Shown: positions 1 through 12,575 of the stretch, piece after piece | How the letters are laid out: every line of letters begins with the position of its first letter | Numbering within the stretch: the first letter of the stretch is position 1 | Source: Apostichopus parvimensis | Taxonomy: Eukaryota; Echinodermata; Holothuroidea; Aspidochirotida; Stichopodidae | Assembly: GCA_000934455.1 (NCBI GenBank) | Contig: KN887581.1 | Coordinates: 141,578 to 205,577 of the forward strand | DNA: 64,000 bases | Direction of reading: 5' to 3' | Notes under the pieces: generated by a model | What the model saw: the letters and a program-made list of their open reading frames with translations, nothing else | What the model was told of the DNA's origin: nothing | Databases searched by the model: none | Position numbers and translations under genes: made by a program

Positions 1-177
1 TGAACCCAAGGGGAGGTGTATTCTGGCCTTGATCGAGTTGATCGTAACAATGCTGACAAAAATAACAAACCAAGTAATATTTCATCTGTAGCTCTAAAAG
101 TCCAGACGGCTCTCAATTGGTAAAAAAGCTGCTCAGGTTAAGTGTTGAGCCATGTATTTAACCTTTTATCATAGCTG

Positions 178-431
178 GGCCCTGTTCCACAAAGACTAAC
201 GTACACTTGATCTTAAGATCAAACTTAAGTTCGACACTCATCCGATAGATCGTAGCCTAAATTCGATCGTTTAAGTAGTGTTCCACAAAACCAAACTTAC
301 GCTACGCTTGATTTTAATTAAGAAATGGTTAGTGGACGAGGCTACTCTGACCATCCGTGACCTCAAATCACTTGTCTCCGAAGTTTCGATACAGCGAACA
401 ACCTGTCGGCGCATTATATGTCATCAAAATG
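178..431 (+). other. MITE-like sequence plus possible helix-turn-helix exon
   Basis: From 178 the sequence starts GGGCCCTGTTCCACAAAG and a second GTTCCACAAA occurs at about 282, a pattern seen at ends of cut-and-paste elements in marine animals. At 332-431 an open stretch contains TLTIRDLKSLVSEVSIQRTT, which reads like a transposase helix-turn-helix, and it ends in a good splice donor (G|GTGAGT at 432). No downstream exon in the window joins it convincingly, so it may be a relic of a Tc1-like or related transposase. The rest of 1-896 shows no gene. Confidence 0.25.
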
Positions 432-896
432 GTGAGTAAATATCAGATAAAATGTATCAGAATAAGCATTTAACCACAATCTTGACAAGAATGACATTTG
501 CCATGTTTTATTGCATACGCTGCGTACGTTTACTTAGTTTAATACAGGCAGTGAGTGTTATATGTAGGAGATGTACCAGAGCCTACAGGAATACCCGGGA
601 CAACGTTAAGCCTGCCTACATCTTAACTAAAGTTTATGCCTAACAGTAGCACAAATTTGTATTAGCAATGTCTACTGTATAAAAGGATAAACTACATAAG
701 TATACGCCTGTATTATAACACGGACGACTTAGGCTTAGTACTACAAGACTATACAGTATACTTAGGCCTATAACGGTACCCGGCTGCGTAATTTTGTTTC
801 CTAATTGTACAAGTGAAAAATAATTTACATGATATTGAGGGTAGGTTGGGTGTATTTCAATGATTTTATTACTCTTTTAATTTTTACTTCGCACAG

Positions 897-1106
897 CCCA
901 TTCTTCCGAAACTGGGATATGAATACAAGGTTTGTTCTTATAAAGAACATGGCACAAGTGGGATGGACTGCACTCTACGACTATGTCTGACAGAAAAGGC
1001 AGATGTTCTCAAGTGGGTGAAGGATCTGAAGGATGTATCTGAGACAACTTGGAGAACAAGCAAAACCTATCCAGTCAGTCAACACAAACAAGAGAATGTC
1101 TTTCAG
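897..1106 (+). pseudogene. MULE/SWIM transposase gene, upstream exon
   Basis: A 70-codon open exon lies between an acceptor (CACAG at 892-896) and a donor (GTAAGT from 1107). It encodes a cysteine-containing N-terminal module (about CSYKEHGTSGMDCTLRLC) followed by a W-x2-S/T-K-T-Y segment typical of the part that precedes the zinc-binding and MULE transposase regions in invertebrate SWIM proteins. The exon ends in phase 0, whereas the next recognisable exon at 6357 needs two incoming bases. At least one exon between them is therefore missing or unseen. The interval now holds the 2043-5935 foldback element and a MITE. Confidence 0.55.
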
Positions 1107-2042
1107 GTAAGTCCAAATGAAATGCACTGATTCTTTTTTTTATCTCCATATTGGACAAATATGTGGACAATTTTTATCGAATCCTTTTCAATATCAACTA
1201 GTGTCTTAGGTCCATCAAAGGCCTACACTGGAAAGGCCTACACTGGTTTAGTTTGGCAGAGATATGACACTGAAGGGAAAGATTGTTTTTGTTTCAAGCA
1301 TTGTCATGCCCAAAACTTCAAAAGGCATGTCAGCGTAACATATGATATGAAAGACTGAAATATGTTACCTTTTAGCTGAGGACCAGTAAAGAATAACTTT
1401 AAATTTCTTACATTCAGTTACAAAGGGGGAAAGCTTTTCTTTCGTGTAATAAAAAAAACTTATGTAGACATTACCATTGTGTCCTACCATTCATAGTGAA
1501 TGTGCTGTTTAAAATTTATAATTGAATTGATATCAGAACAAAACAACAGTCAAAGAAAAGAAGTTAAATAATTGGGTAATTGAGGAACTTGATGGAATAG
1601 ACAGCAGTGAAAAAATAAACCCCATAAATCTTTACTTGTCTTTACTTCTCGTGCAGGAAGTGTTATACAACTCACGTATCTCTGCTTTATGTAGCTTGTC
1701 TGTTAGCAATGATTCAAAGTATAATATGCATATATATTGGCTACTTAAAGAAGGCCTCTGAATAAAATGTAGAATGAACATGATTGCATATCATCTCTCA
1801 AACCCATGGAGAAAGTGAGGTTCACTTATTCATTTGAATTAGAGCTGAATAGTCCCCAGGGAGCTGGTTTGGTATTAGGAATGTTTCATTGGTTCAGTAG
1901 GTCATAATAATGTAAAGCAATTATTTGATTCATAGTTAAACGTGCTATATACCTGTTATTATTGAATATTGTGTTTGGCAACTGAAACATCATGGCATGT
2001 ATGTTGTCATCTTGCATACATGTATATGTACTTTTAGGCCAA
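1107..2042. other. Intron sequence, no gene seen
   Basis: AT-rich non-coding DNA. One short open frame at 1161-1358 has a few cysteines and histidines but no splice sites or recognisable fold. Nothing else is supported. Confidence 0.5.
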
Positions 2043-2785
2043 GAGCCTGTCACATATGATTTCACCCCATTTAGCCCAGAAGGTTTGACCCCTTAAAGTT
2101 ACTTAGACCATCTAGGTCATTCACCAAAAAATTGTCAGCTCAACCCCAGTGGTCGGGTTCGGACCCCAGACCCCTGAAAAAGACCAACCGGACGGGTTAA
2201 TTTCACCCCATCTAGCCCATAGACCAAACTTTGTCAGAAGGAAGTAGTATGGCTGTACATTACAAAAAAAGGCAAAACTGACAAAATTTCTGGTCGGGAA
2301 GGGGTTGTCAGACCCCCACTAAGTCACCCCCAGTCGGGTTGATTTCACCCCATCTAGCCCATGGACCAAACTTTGGCAAAAGGAAGTAGCATATGGCATA
2401 TGTTACAAAAATGGAAAAACTGACAAAATTGATGTTCGGGAAGGTGTTGTCAGACCCCCACAAAGTTTACCCTCACCCACCCCCCAAAAGGCGGGATGAT
2501 TTCACCCCATCTAGCCCATGGACCAAACTTTGTCAAAAGGAAGTAGTATGGATGTACATTACACAAAGTGTAAAACTGACAAAATTCCCAGTCGGGAAGG
2601 TGTTGTCAGACCCCCACAAAGGTCACCCTCACCCACCCCAAAAGGCGGGTTGATTTCACCCCATCTAGCCCATAGACTAAACTTTGTCGAAAGGAAGTAG
2701 TATGTCTGTACATTGAAAAAAAAGGAAAATCTTACAAAATTGCTGGTCGGGAAGGGGTTGTCAGACCCCCCACAAGGTGCCCCCA
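2043..2785 (+). repeat. Left inverted arm, about 125-bp tandem units
   Basis: About six successive units, each carrying the CACCCCATCTAGCCCA block, run through this arm. Internal units are more alike than the outermost one. Read on the opposite strand they match the units of 5205-5935. Confidence 0.8.
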
Positions 2786-5204
2786 CCGAGTTAGTTCAAT
2801 TCACGCAATCTGATCATAGACCAGAATTTTGTTTTAAAAAAGTATTCAAGACATTGTATTATAAAACATGAAAAAACTTACCAAATGATCTGAAAGCAAA
2901 GATGTGCCCATTATTGTCACATGGGCCACTTTTGTATTTGTGTAACATATACCGTAAAAGCATGAAATATATACATGTAGAACCAGCAACAAATGTTAAA
3001 TATGAAAAGTGTTTACACTTGTAAAGCAGATTCCTTTGCATGAAAAATGTAGAAAATAACAACATGCTTTCAACAGGACCAGCCCCAGTTCATGTTGGTA
3101 GAATAAGTTTGCTTGTTCAACATGATTGTTTGGACTGGCAATTACCACACTTGTGTCATCAATATGACAAACAGTAATGGAAAACTATAATAACAAGAAC
3201 GGTTAAGTTTTAATTAGGAAAAAGCATCCACAAAAGAGGAAATAGTTACAGCTAGAACCCCACCAAACATTGCATTTGAACAAACATGGCGAATGTGGCC
3301 TCACTCAGTTTTAAGGCCCTTCAGTTATTAGGCACAATGCGCTTTAAAGGTTTTAAAATACAAATGGTTATACTAAAAAGTCTATATTGTCTTTTTCATT
3401 AGTTCCTATGATACAGTACGTCTCTGTCATTGTTCACCATCACGTCACTTGCATAATTCTGTTGTGCCATCTTATCGATCCACCTCTTCTGCAAGTATTC
3501 TAAGTAAAGTGTGATTTTAAAAAAAAATTGCTAAGGTAAAGCTTACCAGTTACAGGATTTTCGACAAATAAACCGCCGTTATGAAGCCCCGATCAAGATT
3601 GATTTGCCAAATTTGGGTTAAAAATGTGAAAATTATTAGATATCAAAATAAATGTTAAAAATAACTCAAAATAGCTGTTACATTTCATTATTTCTTGTGG
3701 ATTTTATGTTAAGATTATAAAAATGAAAAAGGTATTAAAGTCTAAGGATCAAATCTGCAATGCATTTTGAATTCCTTGGCAAATTGCAGATAATCTGCAA
3801 GATTCTTTTTAAATATTTCAACAGAAATGGAAAACGTTTAACAAAATGTTCACAGAGAAAGTAACTAATTAAACTGGCATTCACCATAGGTACCTCATTG
3901 GAAATTAACACAAGACACATAATTACCAATACTGTTATTTGAAGAGGAAAATACTGCCTTTTCACCCATGATGTAAATCAAATTAAACTTCCAGATTTTG
4001 TAAATATTCCTTGATTTTAACCAAATAATCTTTAACCAATTGTACGTTTAAAAAGAAACAATATGAGTACTGATTTATTGGTTGCAATAGTACAATGTGA
4101 GCTACTAGAAATCTAACCCATAGGATACATATTTAAGGAAACGCCAAAAATGAAATGAAAACAATTGCACAAGGAAAGTATGCATTCATAACACAAAAAC
4201 AGCTGAGGCAGGGGAGGGGGGCAGCTTCAATAATATAATTGAGTGGCCAAGCGTTCCCCAAATAACTTCTTTGATTAACCAATTATATACCTGGCATATC
4301 TTTAACTATTTGAAAAGGCTTCAGAAATTAGAAGAATGTTCCTAACGATATCTAATATGCCAAAGGGTCCCCAATATTATTTTGTTCCACCTCTGCTGTA
4401 ACATCATATATTGTGGGACCAAGCAGATAACTGGGTTGCAGGCCATTAATTAAAGCAGGTCTTATGTTTTACATGAATACAACAAACAATCATCTACCAA
4501 AAAAAAAACTATCAAAATTTAACATGACTTTTGAGAAGGAATTATGAGTATTATAGAAAACCAAAGGGCGGGGAAAACAAATACAATCTGCTGCCTTTAA
4601 GTATTGCTCACAATATTTTTGGGATATGCCCTTCCATTTAACTGCTTAAATCTCACTTAATCATATACACCCTTCACTCCACAAGAACAGAACCATAAGA
4701 GAATGTGGGAATAGAGAAATTTGGTGAAAGTGGAGGACCAACTCTGGTCACATAACAGGATGTGGGCAAGGTTGTAACACAGACATTAGACAAAGAGGGT
4801 CTTTGTCTTGTCTTATAAAATAAAACATTTCCAGCAAAAGGCAGGAGAAACTCCTCCCACAAGATTCTCATCTATATCAGTTTGTTTATTACGCCAGGGA
4901 TGCCTACCCATATTTTTTACTTAGGTGCTATAGTAAAAAAAATCAAAATGTTTTAAACTTAACAAAAACAGGAGCATCATTGTGTTTCAGTCACTTCCTT
5001 GCCTAGCAACTTTGGACCGGTTGTCACCCAAAAAGATGAAGCAATTAAGAAAGGCAAGCCATAAAAGGACATTGAAGGCTCTTTTAAATTACATAGAATA
5101 TCTCCTCTCATAAATATGATCATTAATTATTTATTTTTGTAATAATTATGTTTATATTTTTATTATCTCAGTTCATGGGTAAAAGACACTGGGTAGGGGC
5201 TCTT

Positions 5205-5935
5205 TGTAGGGGTCTGACAACCCCTTCCCGAACAGCAATTTTGTCAGATTTTCCTTTTTTTTAATGTACAGACATACTACTTCCTTTCGACAAAGTTTAG
5301 TCTATGGGCTAGATGGGGTGAAATCAACCCGCCTTTTTGGGGGTGGGTGAGGGTGACCTTTGTGGGGGTCTGACAACACCTTCCCGACTGGGAATTTTGT
5401 AAGTTTTACACTTTTTGTAATGTACATCCATACTACTTCCTTTTGACAAAGTTTGGTCCATGGGCTAGATGGGGTGAAATCAACCCGCCTTTTGAGGGGC
5501 GGGTCAGGGTAAACTTTGTGGGGGTCTGACAACACCTTCCCGACCAACAATTTTGTCAGTTTTTCCATTTTTGTAACATACTGCCATGCTACTTCCTTTT
5601 GCCAAAGTTTGGTCCATGGGCTAAGATGGGGTGAAATCAACCCGACTGGGGGTGACTTAGTGGGGGTCTGACAACCCCTTCCCGACCAGTAATTTTTTCA
5701 TTTTTGCCTTTTTTGTAATGTACAGCCATACTATTTCCTTCTGACAAAGTTTGGTCCATGGGCTAGATGGGGTGAAATTAACCCGTCCGGGGTGTCATTT
5801 TCAGGGGGTGTGGGGTCCGAACCCGACCACTGGGGTTGAGCTGACAATTTTTTTGGAATGACCTACATGGTCTAAGTAACTTTAAGGGGTGAAACCTTCT
5901 GAGCTAAATGGGGTGAAATCATATGGAACAGGCTC
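5205..5935 (-). repeat. Right inverted arm, about 125-bp tandem units
   Basis: Reverse-complement partner of 2043-2785. Unit order is mirrored, and the outer edge (about 5850-5935) matches 2043-2160 almost base for base with small indels. Confidence 0.8.
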
Positions 5936-6025
5936 CCAGACTATTTATATACATGTACTTAAACCGAAAAAGAAACTCCAATACATTTTGAGCTACTCTC
6001 GCTCAAATAACAACTGCATTTGTAA

Positions 6026-6251
6026 GGGCAGATCCAGGATTTTTAGAAAGGGGTGGGGAAGGGCAGGGGTACTTCCCTCTCCCCAAACCCCTTTTTTTCT
6101 GGTATTTAAACAATGGTTGACGCCATTAAAAAAGAAATGTATGATATGCTAATTTTGGGCTAACAAAATGTCTAATTGGCATGCCAAAAAGGCGTGTTTT
6201 TTGGGGGGTGGGTTCCGGACCCGCTCGACCACCCCCCTGTCTCCGCCTCTG
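6026..6251. mobile_element. hAT-like MITE with 8-bp target duplication
   Basis: A 226-bp G/C-tract-rich insert starts GGGCAGATCCAGGATTTTTA and ends GTCTCCGCCTCTG. Its ends are imperfect inverted repeats of the CAGGGGCGGATCCAGG type found at hAT-like ends. The 8-bp ATTTGTAA occurs directly on both sides (6018-6025 and 6252-6259), as expected for hAT insertion. It has no coding capacity. It is related at its ends to the larger insertion at 51757-53671. Confidence 0.7.
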
Positions 6252-6356
6252 ATTTGTAATCAGTTGAGAAATTTATAAGGAATCCAGTTATACTCTTTAT
6301 TTAGCCCAAACAGTGACAATGTGTACAAAATCATGCATTTTCTTGTTTATATACAG

Positions 6357-9087
6357 GTCAAAAGATGTTCCCATTGGGGAAGGGTATCCCACGGTCATCA
6401 GTTTGAAGTGGACCCACAATCATGAAACATCAAGTGCTGATGCCCTTCGGGAAAGAGATGTCAATAGTGAAACCAGACAGAAGCTACTGGATCTCTTCAA
6501 ATCAGGCCATTCACCCTCATCAGCCTTAGATACCATCAAATATGATCTTCAAGTAAGCTGCACCAATGAAGAATACACTAGACTCTCTGCTGACAGGTCA
6601 TGTTGCCCTGACTTGCAGTACAGGTGAGACTCAAGTGATGTTTGTATATCATTAATAACCTAGGACATACAAATGAAAAAAAAGTTCTATCAAATGCATG
6701 TACAATTATTGGTTAATCTCAACACAAAAACAGAAGTTTAGTAATATTTATGGAAAAAATCGGAAGATGTACATGCAGGACTGGATGGCTAATTTTACTA
6801 CATTTCAGTTGTTTCAATGTTGAAAACAATAACGACTGACCTCTCACAAAAGTTGTAAAAAAAAGTTTGTAACAGGTTCAAAACAGGTGGTCAATGTATA
6901 TTATAAGAAAATAAATGCATAATACCAAATAGTGTGAATGGATTTAATTACAGTTTGTTTGTTTTTTTATTGGTTGAGCTAAACACAAAATACCAGTAGG
7001 AACTTTAAAGGAGTGCCATTGTTCATTGTTTCCCCAAATTTTCTAACTTTAAATCCTTATATGCATATCAGCACATATCCTCAATTACTACATTTTTTTT
7101 TACTTTTGGGTTGACAATTAACAGTGATTTTTTATTTTCGAATTAATACCAATTGCCCAAAAAAAAATCAATTTCTTGGATGTACAGTTGAAATGATTTT
7201 TGTGATTTTTTTTCGGCTTTTGGTTTTGTTTAGTTGCAGGGTATTTTACCACAAGTTCAAAACACACTATGGAGACACTGGAGGAGAGAAGATGATGCTT
7301 TTTCTGGATAACAAGGTACAAGATGAATGCGTCAAAATTGACACCTCGTCAGATGGCCAAACAATCATTGCTATCTGTACACCACTTATGAAGAGGGTCC
7401 ATTCCATGTGGAAGTTCAGTAAGGAAATGGTCTTTGTCGACTCCTCGGGCAACATGGACCGTCAGAACTGTAGAGTGTTCTTGATGTTGACTCACAGCCC
7501 CGCTGGTGCACTACCTCTTGGCGTTGCTATCACCGCATCAGAGTCGGAGGCAACATTGACATCTGCCTTCAAACTGTTGGAGTCGGTTTTCCCCGAGAAT
7601 TCATTCTTCAAGTCAAAGAATGGTCCGGATGTGATCATGACGGATGACTGTACCTCCCTTCGCTTAGCTCTACACGATGTTTACCCTGAAAGCGTGTTGT
7701 TGCTCTGCACTCTCCACCTAATGCAAGCTATGTGGAGATAGCTGTGGGATAGCAAACACAAGTTGGAAAAAAACATAGACCGCTCCTTCTCAATAGCTTC
7801 AAGACCCTTGTCTATGCAGAGACAGAGGCCGACTTGCAACAAAAGTTTGAACGCGTAATATTAGATCCAGTTGCACAAAAGTACAGCAGCTTCATCACTC
7901 ATGTCCAGGAGACATATGAGCGCAGAGTGTCGTGGTCACTGGCACATAGGCAGGATCTCAGAATCAGGGGAAACAACACCACAGCCTATTGTGAAGCTGC
8001 AATGAGGATTCTCAAGGACAAAATATTGTACAGGTTGAAAGCATTCAATGTATGTCAACTGACAGATTTCATCCTCACCAGGTTTGAAGACTACAACATC
8101 AGAAAACTCACCGACATCGCCAACAATCGCCTCAGCAACACCAGTCTTGCATCCCGGTTCTACCCCTCCCCTAAAGAGGTCTCACCAGATGCGGTCAGTC
8201 GTACAGAAAATGAGGATGAATACACTGTTCAGAGTGCCAAAGAGCAAGCCCTGTATCATGTAAATTTTGAGATTGGTACTTGCACTTGCCCTGTTGGCAA
8301 AACTGGAGCTCCTTGCAAACACCAAGCAGCAGTCATTCTTAAGTACAGTTTGGAGTCAACGAACTTCCTCCATGTTCAGTCAGTTGAGATGAGGAGGCTC
8401 TTCCATACCTTAGCTACTGGTGAGACGACCATGGATGACAGATGGTTCCAGCCCTTACGGAGTGGCATATTAGTGCCAGGTAATGAGATCCAAGCAGATG
8501 GAGGGGAAAGGAATCAGCAAGTGACCAGTGAGGAAGACATCACAGATGTCGGAGAAGCTACATGTAGGCAAGACCCTCAAATTGTACGGATCCAGTCTCT
8601 TAGAGCTCATGCAAGTCTGGCCAATTCATTTCACCGACGCAATTCCCCAGCATCTTCAAGTTCAACCCGGCCAACCTATCTAGAGGATGAGCTGCAGGAT
8701 ACATTCGAGTCAATAAACGAGGAGCTCAAGAGCGATGATGTCGAGTTTCAGCAAGCAGTCCAGCATTTTATTTCAAATTACAGGAAGCTCACCACGCGTA
8801 GTCATCTGATCAGTGCCCTTCGCACATTTGGCAAGTACAGTGGGGCATCTGTGTCATTGAGGCACAGATACAAGGCAGGAGTTATGCAGACATCTTCTAA
8901 AATTGGAGTCCAGCCGACATCGGTCGCAAGACGAAAGATGCCAATGGGCGGGGGAAGGCGGCTTACTGTGGGGCGGCCATCAAAAGCTATGTTTACACCA
9001 GAGCATGCATATGCCACCCAAAGCAAAGGAAATAATAGGCATGCGCTCCCTGAGAAAATGAGACAACCTGCACCACATAACGTATGA
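6357..9087 (+). pseudogene. MULE transposase with SWIM zinc finger, broken
   Basis: Two exons splice in phase: 6357-6623 (donor GTGAGA) and 7240-9087 (acceptor TTGCAG). The first encodes a YPTVISLKWTHNHETSSADA segment, typical just before the MULE domain. The second holds the transposase core: FVDSSGNMDRQNCRVF with the first acidic residue, DVIMTDD with the second, then LLLCTLHLMQAMWR. The reading frame is broken twice just after this, by TAG at 7739-7741 and a one-base frame change near 7760. It then stays open from about 7775 to the TGA at 9085-9087. A SWIM finger (CTCPVGKTGAPCKH, C-x-C-x7-C-x-H) lies at about 8281-8322, followed by a long acidic and Ser-rich tail. Intact relatives are about 700-900 residues. 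The enzyme would be a nuclear DDE transposase, but this copy cannot make one. Confidence 0.85.
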
Positions 9088-9479
9088 TTCTGTGTTTCTC
9101 AAAATACATCACTAGGCAAGAGCCATTCTTCAAAAATGTAAGAAACATATTTTCAGTGTGATTCATTTTTAAGGGTCAATGAAATCATGATGGATCTTTA
9201 GGAACAGTTTTGCCATTTCTACTTCTCTTTATGTACTTAAAGTACATGTAATTAACTTTCCTTTTTTTATTTATTTTAGTGAAAGTGCACTTTTTTTAAG
9301 CTTTCAATTTGTTCATGCTTTTTATGTCAAACGAGGTTTTTGTTCTGATGTCATTTCAGGAAGACGCTGTTAAGCTTATGGGTTTTCTGTTTAAATTGTG
9401 AGCCCAAAAATGTGCTCATTGAAAACGTTACAAAATTTTGCTTATTGGCTATTACCTTTTAAACTGGATACTGGTTGAC
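9088..9479. other. No gene seen
   Basis: AT-rich spacer between the MULE pseudogene and the gypsy pol. No ORF, repeat or RNA signal that I can support. Confidence 0.5.
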
Positions 9480-9609
9480 AAGCCAACATCATCACAGTTT
9501 CGACCTACCATAGTCTTCGCAGTCCAGGAACAATGCACAAAACAAGAATAAAACTCACAGATTACAGTTACCAAAGAGTACCGGTTTTGGGATCCTGCCG
9601 ATTGCTATG

Positions 9610-12420
9610 CTCAGTTAAGAAAAGACGCAGTCACTCGAGTTTTTCATTGTCAACTTGAAGGCACATTATATCCTTGGACTAAGACCCAGTGTGGAGCTAG
9701 GATTGATACAGCGTGTTGAAATGGTCAACGCAGACAGTCACCACATAGGTGAAGACATCAGCCAAGAGTTCTCTGATGTAATGCAAGGCATAGGATGCAT
9801 CAAACAAGAGCATCATATTGAATTGAATGAGGACGGTCACCCATGCGTGCATCCCCCAAGAAAGAGTCCACTTGCTATGCTTAAAAAAACTAAACGCTGA
9901 TCTCGATACAATGGAAAAAACTGGTATCATAAGCAAAGTCAATTATCCGACAGACTGGGTGAACACAGTATGGTCATTGTGGAAAAATCAAATGGCAAGC
10001 TGAGGATTTGCCTTGATCCAAAAGATCTTAATAAACAGATCAAAGGGAACGTTATCAACTCCCAACTCTTGACGAATTAACAAGTGAACTAGCAGGAGCT
10101 GAATATTTCTCTGTGTGTCATGCTAACAGTGGTTTTTGGCAGATTCCTGTAGATGATCAATGTTCCGATTTGTGTTGCTTCAATACTCCGTTCGGGAGAT
10201 ATAAGTTTCTCCGTTTGCCATTCGGTCTCCACAGTGCCCCAGAAGTATTTCATAAAACCATGTGTCAAATTATGGATTGTATTCCAGGGTGTCAGGTGTA
10301 TATTAATGACATCTTGGTATGTGGTAAAACTAAAGAAGAACATGATAAGCGACTCAGACTAGTCTTTGAAAGGGTTAGAGAACATAACCTTAGGCTCAAT
10401 AAGTCAAAATGTAAGCTTGGGGTCAGAGAAGTGAAATATGTTGATCATATTGTCAGTAAAAATGGGATGAGAATTGACAATGCAAAAGTACAGATGCCAA
10501 GTCCAAATTCAAAGAAAGAGTTGGGAAGATTTTTGGGTATCATTCAGTACCTGTCCAAATTCATTCCGGATTTGAGTACAGAGGCAGCACAACTAAGAAT
10601 GCTGTTGAGGAAAGACGTAGAGTGGCAGTGGGACTCAACGCATGAAAAAGCTTACAAAAAGTTCAAGCAGTTGGCCACTGAAGCACCCGTATTGCAGTTC
10701 TATGATCCCAACAAACCAATAACATTATCTGTTGATAGTTCACAAAATAGTTTAAGTGCAGTGCTATTGCAAGGAGGGCTACCGGTTGCTAATACTTCGA
10801 AAACACTCACACCTACGCAAGAAAATTAGGCTCAAATAGAGAAGGAGATCAATAACCTTTGTGAGAGGTTTCATCAATACCTTTATGGAAGATCATTTGT
10901 TGTTGAAAGTGATCATAAACCTCTTGAAACAATTATGAGGAAGCCACTTGCAAAAGCACCACCGAGAATTCAAAGAATGATATTGAAAGTACAAAAATAT
11001 GACTTGAAAGTCGTCTATAAACCAGGAAAAGAGTTATTTATTGCAGTGATGCTATTCAAGAGCTTCACTGCCAGATACTATAGTAGGCAATGACTTTGAA
11101 CAAGATCTAGAAGCACAGATACATGCTTTGATCTCAAATTTACCCATTTCTGAGAAAAACAAAAACAAATGGAAACGTGTACAAGTGAAGATGAAGTATT
11201 ACAATGCTTAAAAGAAACAGTCCTAAAGGGATGGCCACTAAACAAAAGTGAAGTTCCACTAAGTGTAAGAGAATATTGGGATTTCAGAGAAGAAATTCAT
11301 GTGGCAAATAATTTGTTGTTCAAGAGTGACAGACTCATAGTTCCTAAGAAATGCAGGCTAGAAATGTTACATAAAATTCATAGCAGTCACTTGGGAATTT
11401 CTAAATGTAAACAAAGAGCTAGGGATGTACTATTTTGGCCAGGCATGTCAAGCCAAATAGAAGACTATGTATCTTGATGTTCTGTTTGCCTACAGAACAA
11501 AGGTGCCTATCAGAAAGAGCCCCTGGAGCCTCATCCAACCCCAGAAAGGCCATGGCAGCGCCTACGTACAGATTTGTTCCATATGAGAGATAAAACCTTT
11601 TTACTGGTTGTTGACTATTATTCAAAGTTTGTTGAGATAAGTCAATTGCGTGAAACTACAAGTAAAGAGGTGATAAACAAACTCCAAGAGATATTTTCCC
11701 GTCATGGGATTACAGATGTGTTAGTTTCGGACAATGGTCCGCAATACAGTAGTAAGTTGTTCAAAGAGTTCACCACCAAGTGTGAATTCGGTCATTTGAC
11801 ATCAAGCCCAGGTTACCCTCAATCTAATGGCATGGCGGAAAGAATGCTTGAAACTGCCAAAAATGTGTTCAAAAAGGCTGAACAGAGTAACCAAAGATCC
11901 ACATCTTGCTTTATTAGAGTTGAGAAATACTCCAATTGATAGTAACCAGCAGTCACCAGCTCCGATTTTAATGGGGCGTAGATTGAAATTAACCTTACCC
12001 GCTTCCAAAGAGCTGTTGAAACCACAAAATCACAGTGATGTTGTCAGGCATACTCTAGTACAAAAACACCATCTGCAGAAAGAGTATTTTAATAGGCAGG
12101 CTAATCCCTTAACACCTATCAGTGAAGGTGATGTTGTAAGAGTGAGAAATCCAAGAAATGGAACATGGGAACCAGCTGTTGTGAAATCTAAATTACGGTC
12201 TCCTAGATCCTTCCATGTACACAGACCCAACAAGGGACACTCAGAAGGAACAGGAAGCATTTGCTTAAAACTAGAGAAAGTCCACCAAATTTCAACCAAC
12301 CATTTCATGAGGCGGAAATTCAACCTACTATTCAGAATGATCAAGATCAAGAACCTCATGACAATGTTGTTAAAACTTCTAGTGGTAGAGTGGTTATCAG
12401 ACCTAAACGGTTAATTGAAC
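9610..12420 (+). pseudogene. pol: Ty3/gypsy pol polyprotein, decayed
   Basis: Order of parts: protease tail (YILGLRPS, about 9662-9685), a linker, reverse transcriptase (about 9900-10480), RNase H (about 10600-11000), integrase zinc finger (about 11370-11500), integrase core (about 11560-11920) and a C-terminal GDVVRVRNP region (about 12127-12153). The frame is broken by a stop near 9898, frame changes around 9900-10080, a TAG near 10827 within RNase H, a TGA at 11475-11477 inside the zinc finger, and a frame change near 11880. Two catalytic acidic positions of the reverse transcriptase are changed: His stands at 10119-10121 where motif A has Asp, and Asn stands at 10305-10307 in the YxDD box. 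Integrase residues in SDNGPQ and NGMAE are still visible. The architecture is that of invertebrate gypsy elements related to the K02A2.6 type. This copy is not functional. Confidence 0.88.
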
Positions 12421-12575
12421 AGTATTGATCACTTGATCCCATGAGTTTTGTAAATACGTTTAGTGAGAAGTTTAAGAAGCATGTAGCTGGAGAGATATCA
12501 AACACTGATAATTATTTTTAATGTTATATAATATATTTAAATTTTGCACTTTTTTAACTAAACACAGGGAGATTT

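Larger units (their letters stand above)
2043..5935. mobile_element. Foldback-like element with 0.75-kb inverted arms
   Basis: The left arm (2043 to about 2785) and right arm (about 5205-5935) are inverted copies beginning GAGCCTGT and ending ACAGGCTC. Both contain the same series of roughly 125-bp tandem units, each with TTTCACCCCATCTAGCCCA, ACCAAACTTTG, GGAAGTAGTATG and GGGAAGG(T/G)GTTGTCAGACC. The 2.4 kb between the arms is AT-rich and has no convincing ORF. The ORFs inside the arms are readings of the tandem units, not genes. The layout fits a foldback or other non-autonomous DNA transposon. I could not identify a target-site duplication, so an inverted segmental duplication is also possible. 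It lies in the large intron of the MULE/SWIM pseudogene. Confidence 0.7.

Noticed and set aside
1161-1358. Cys/His-containing ORF as the missing zinc finger exon of the MULE gene
   Set aside because: No acceptor or donor fits, and the Cys/His spacing does not match the expected motif.
2393-2786. Overlapping ORFs on both strands in the foldback arms
   Set aside because: They are translations of the roughly 125-bp tandem units, with Pro/His-rich low-complexity products and mirrored partners in the right arm.
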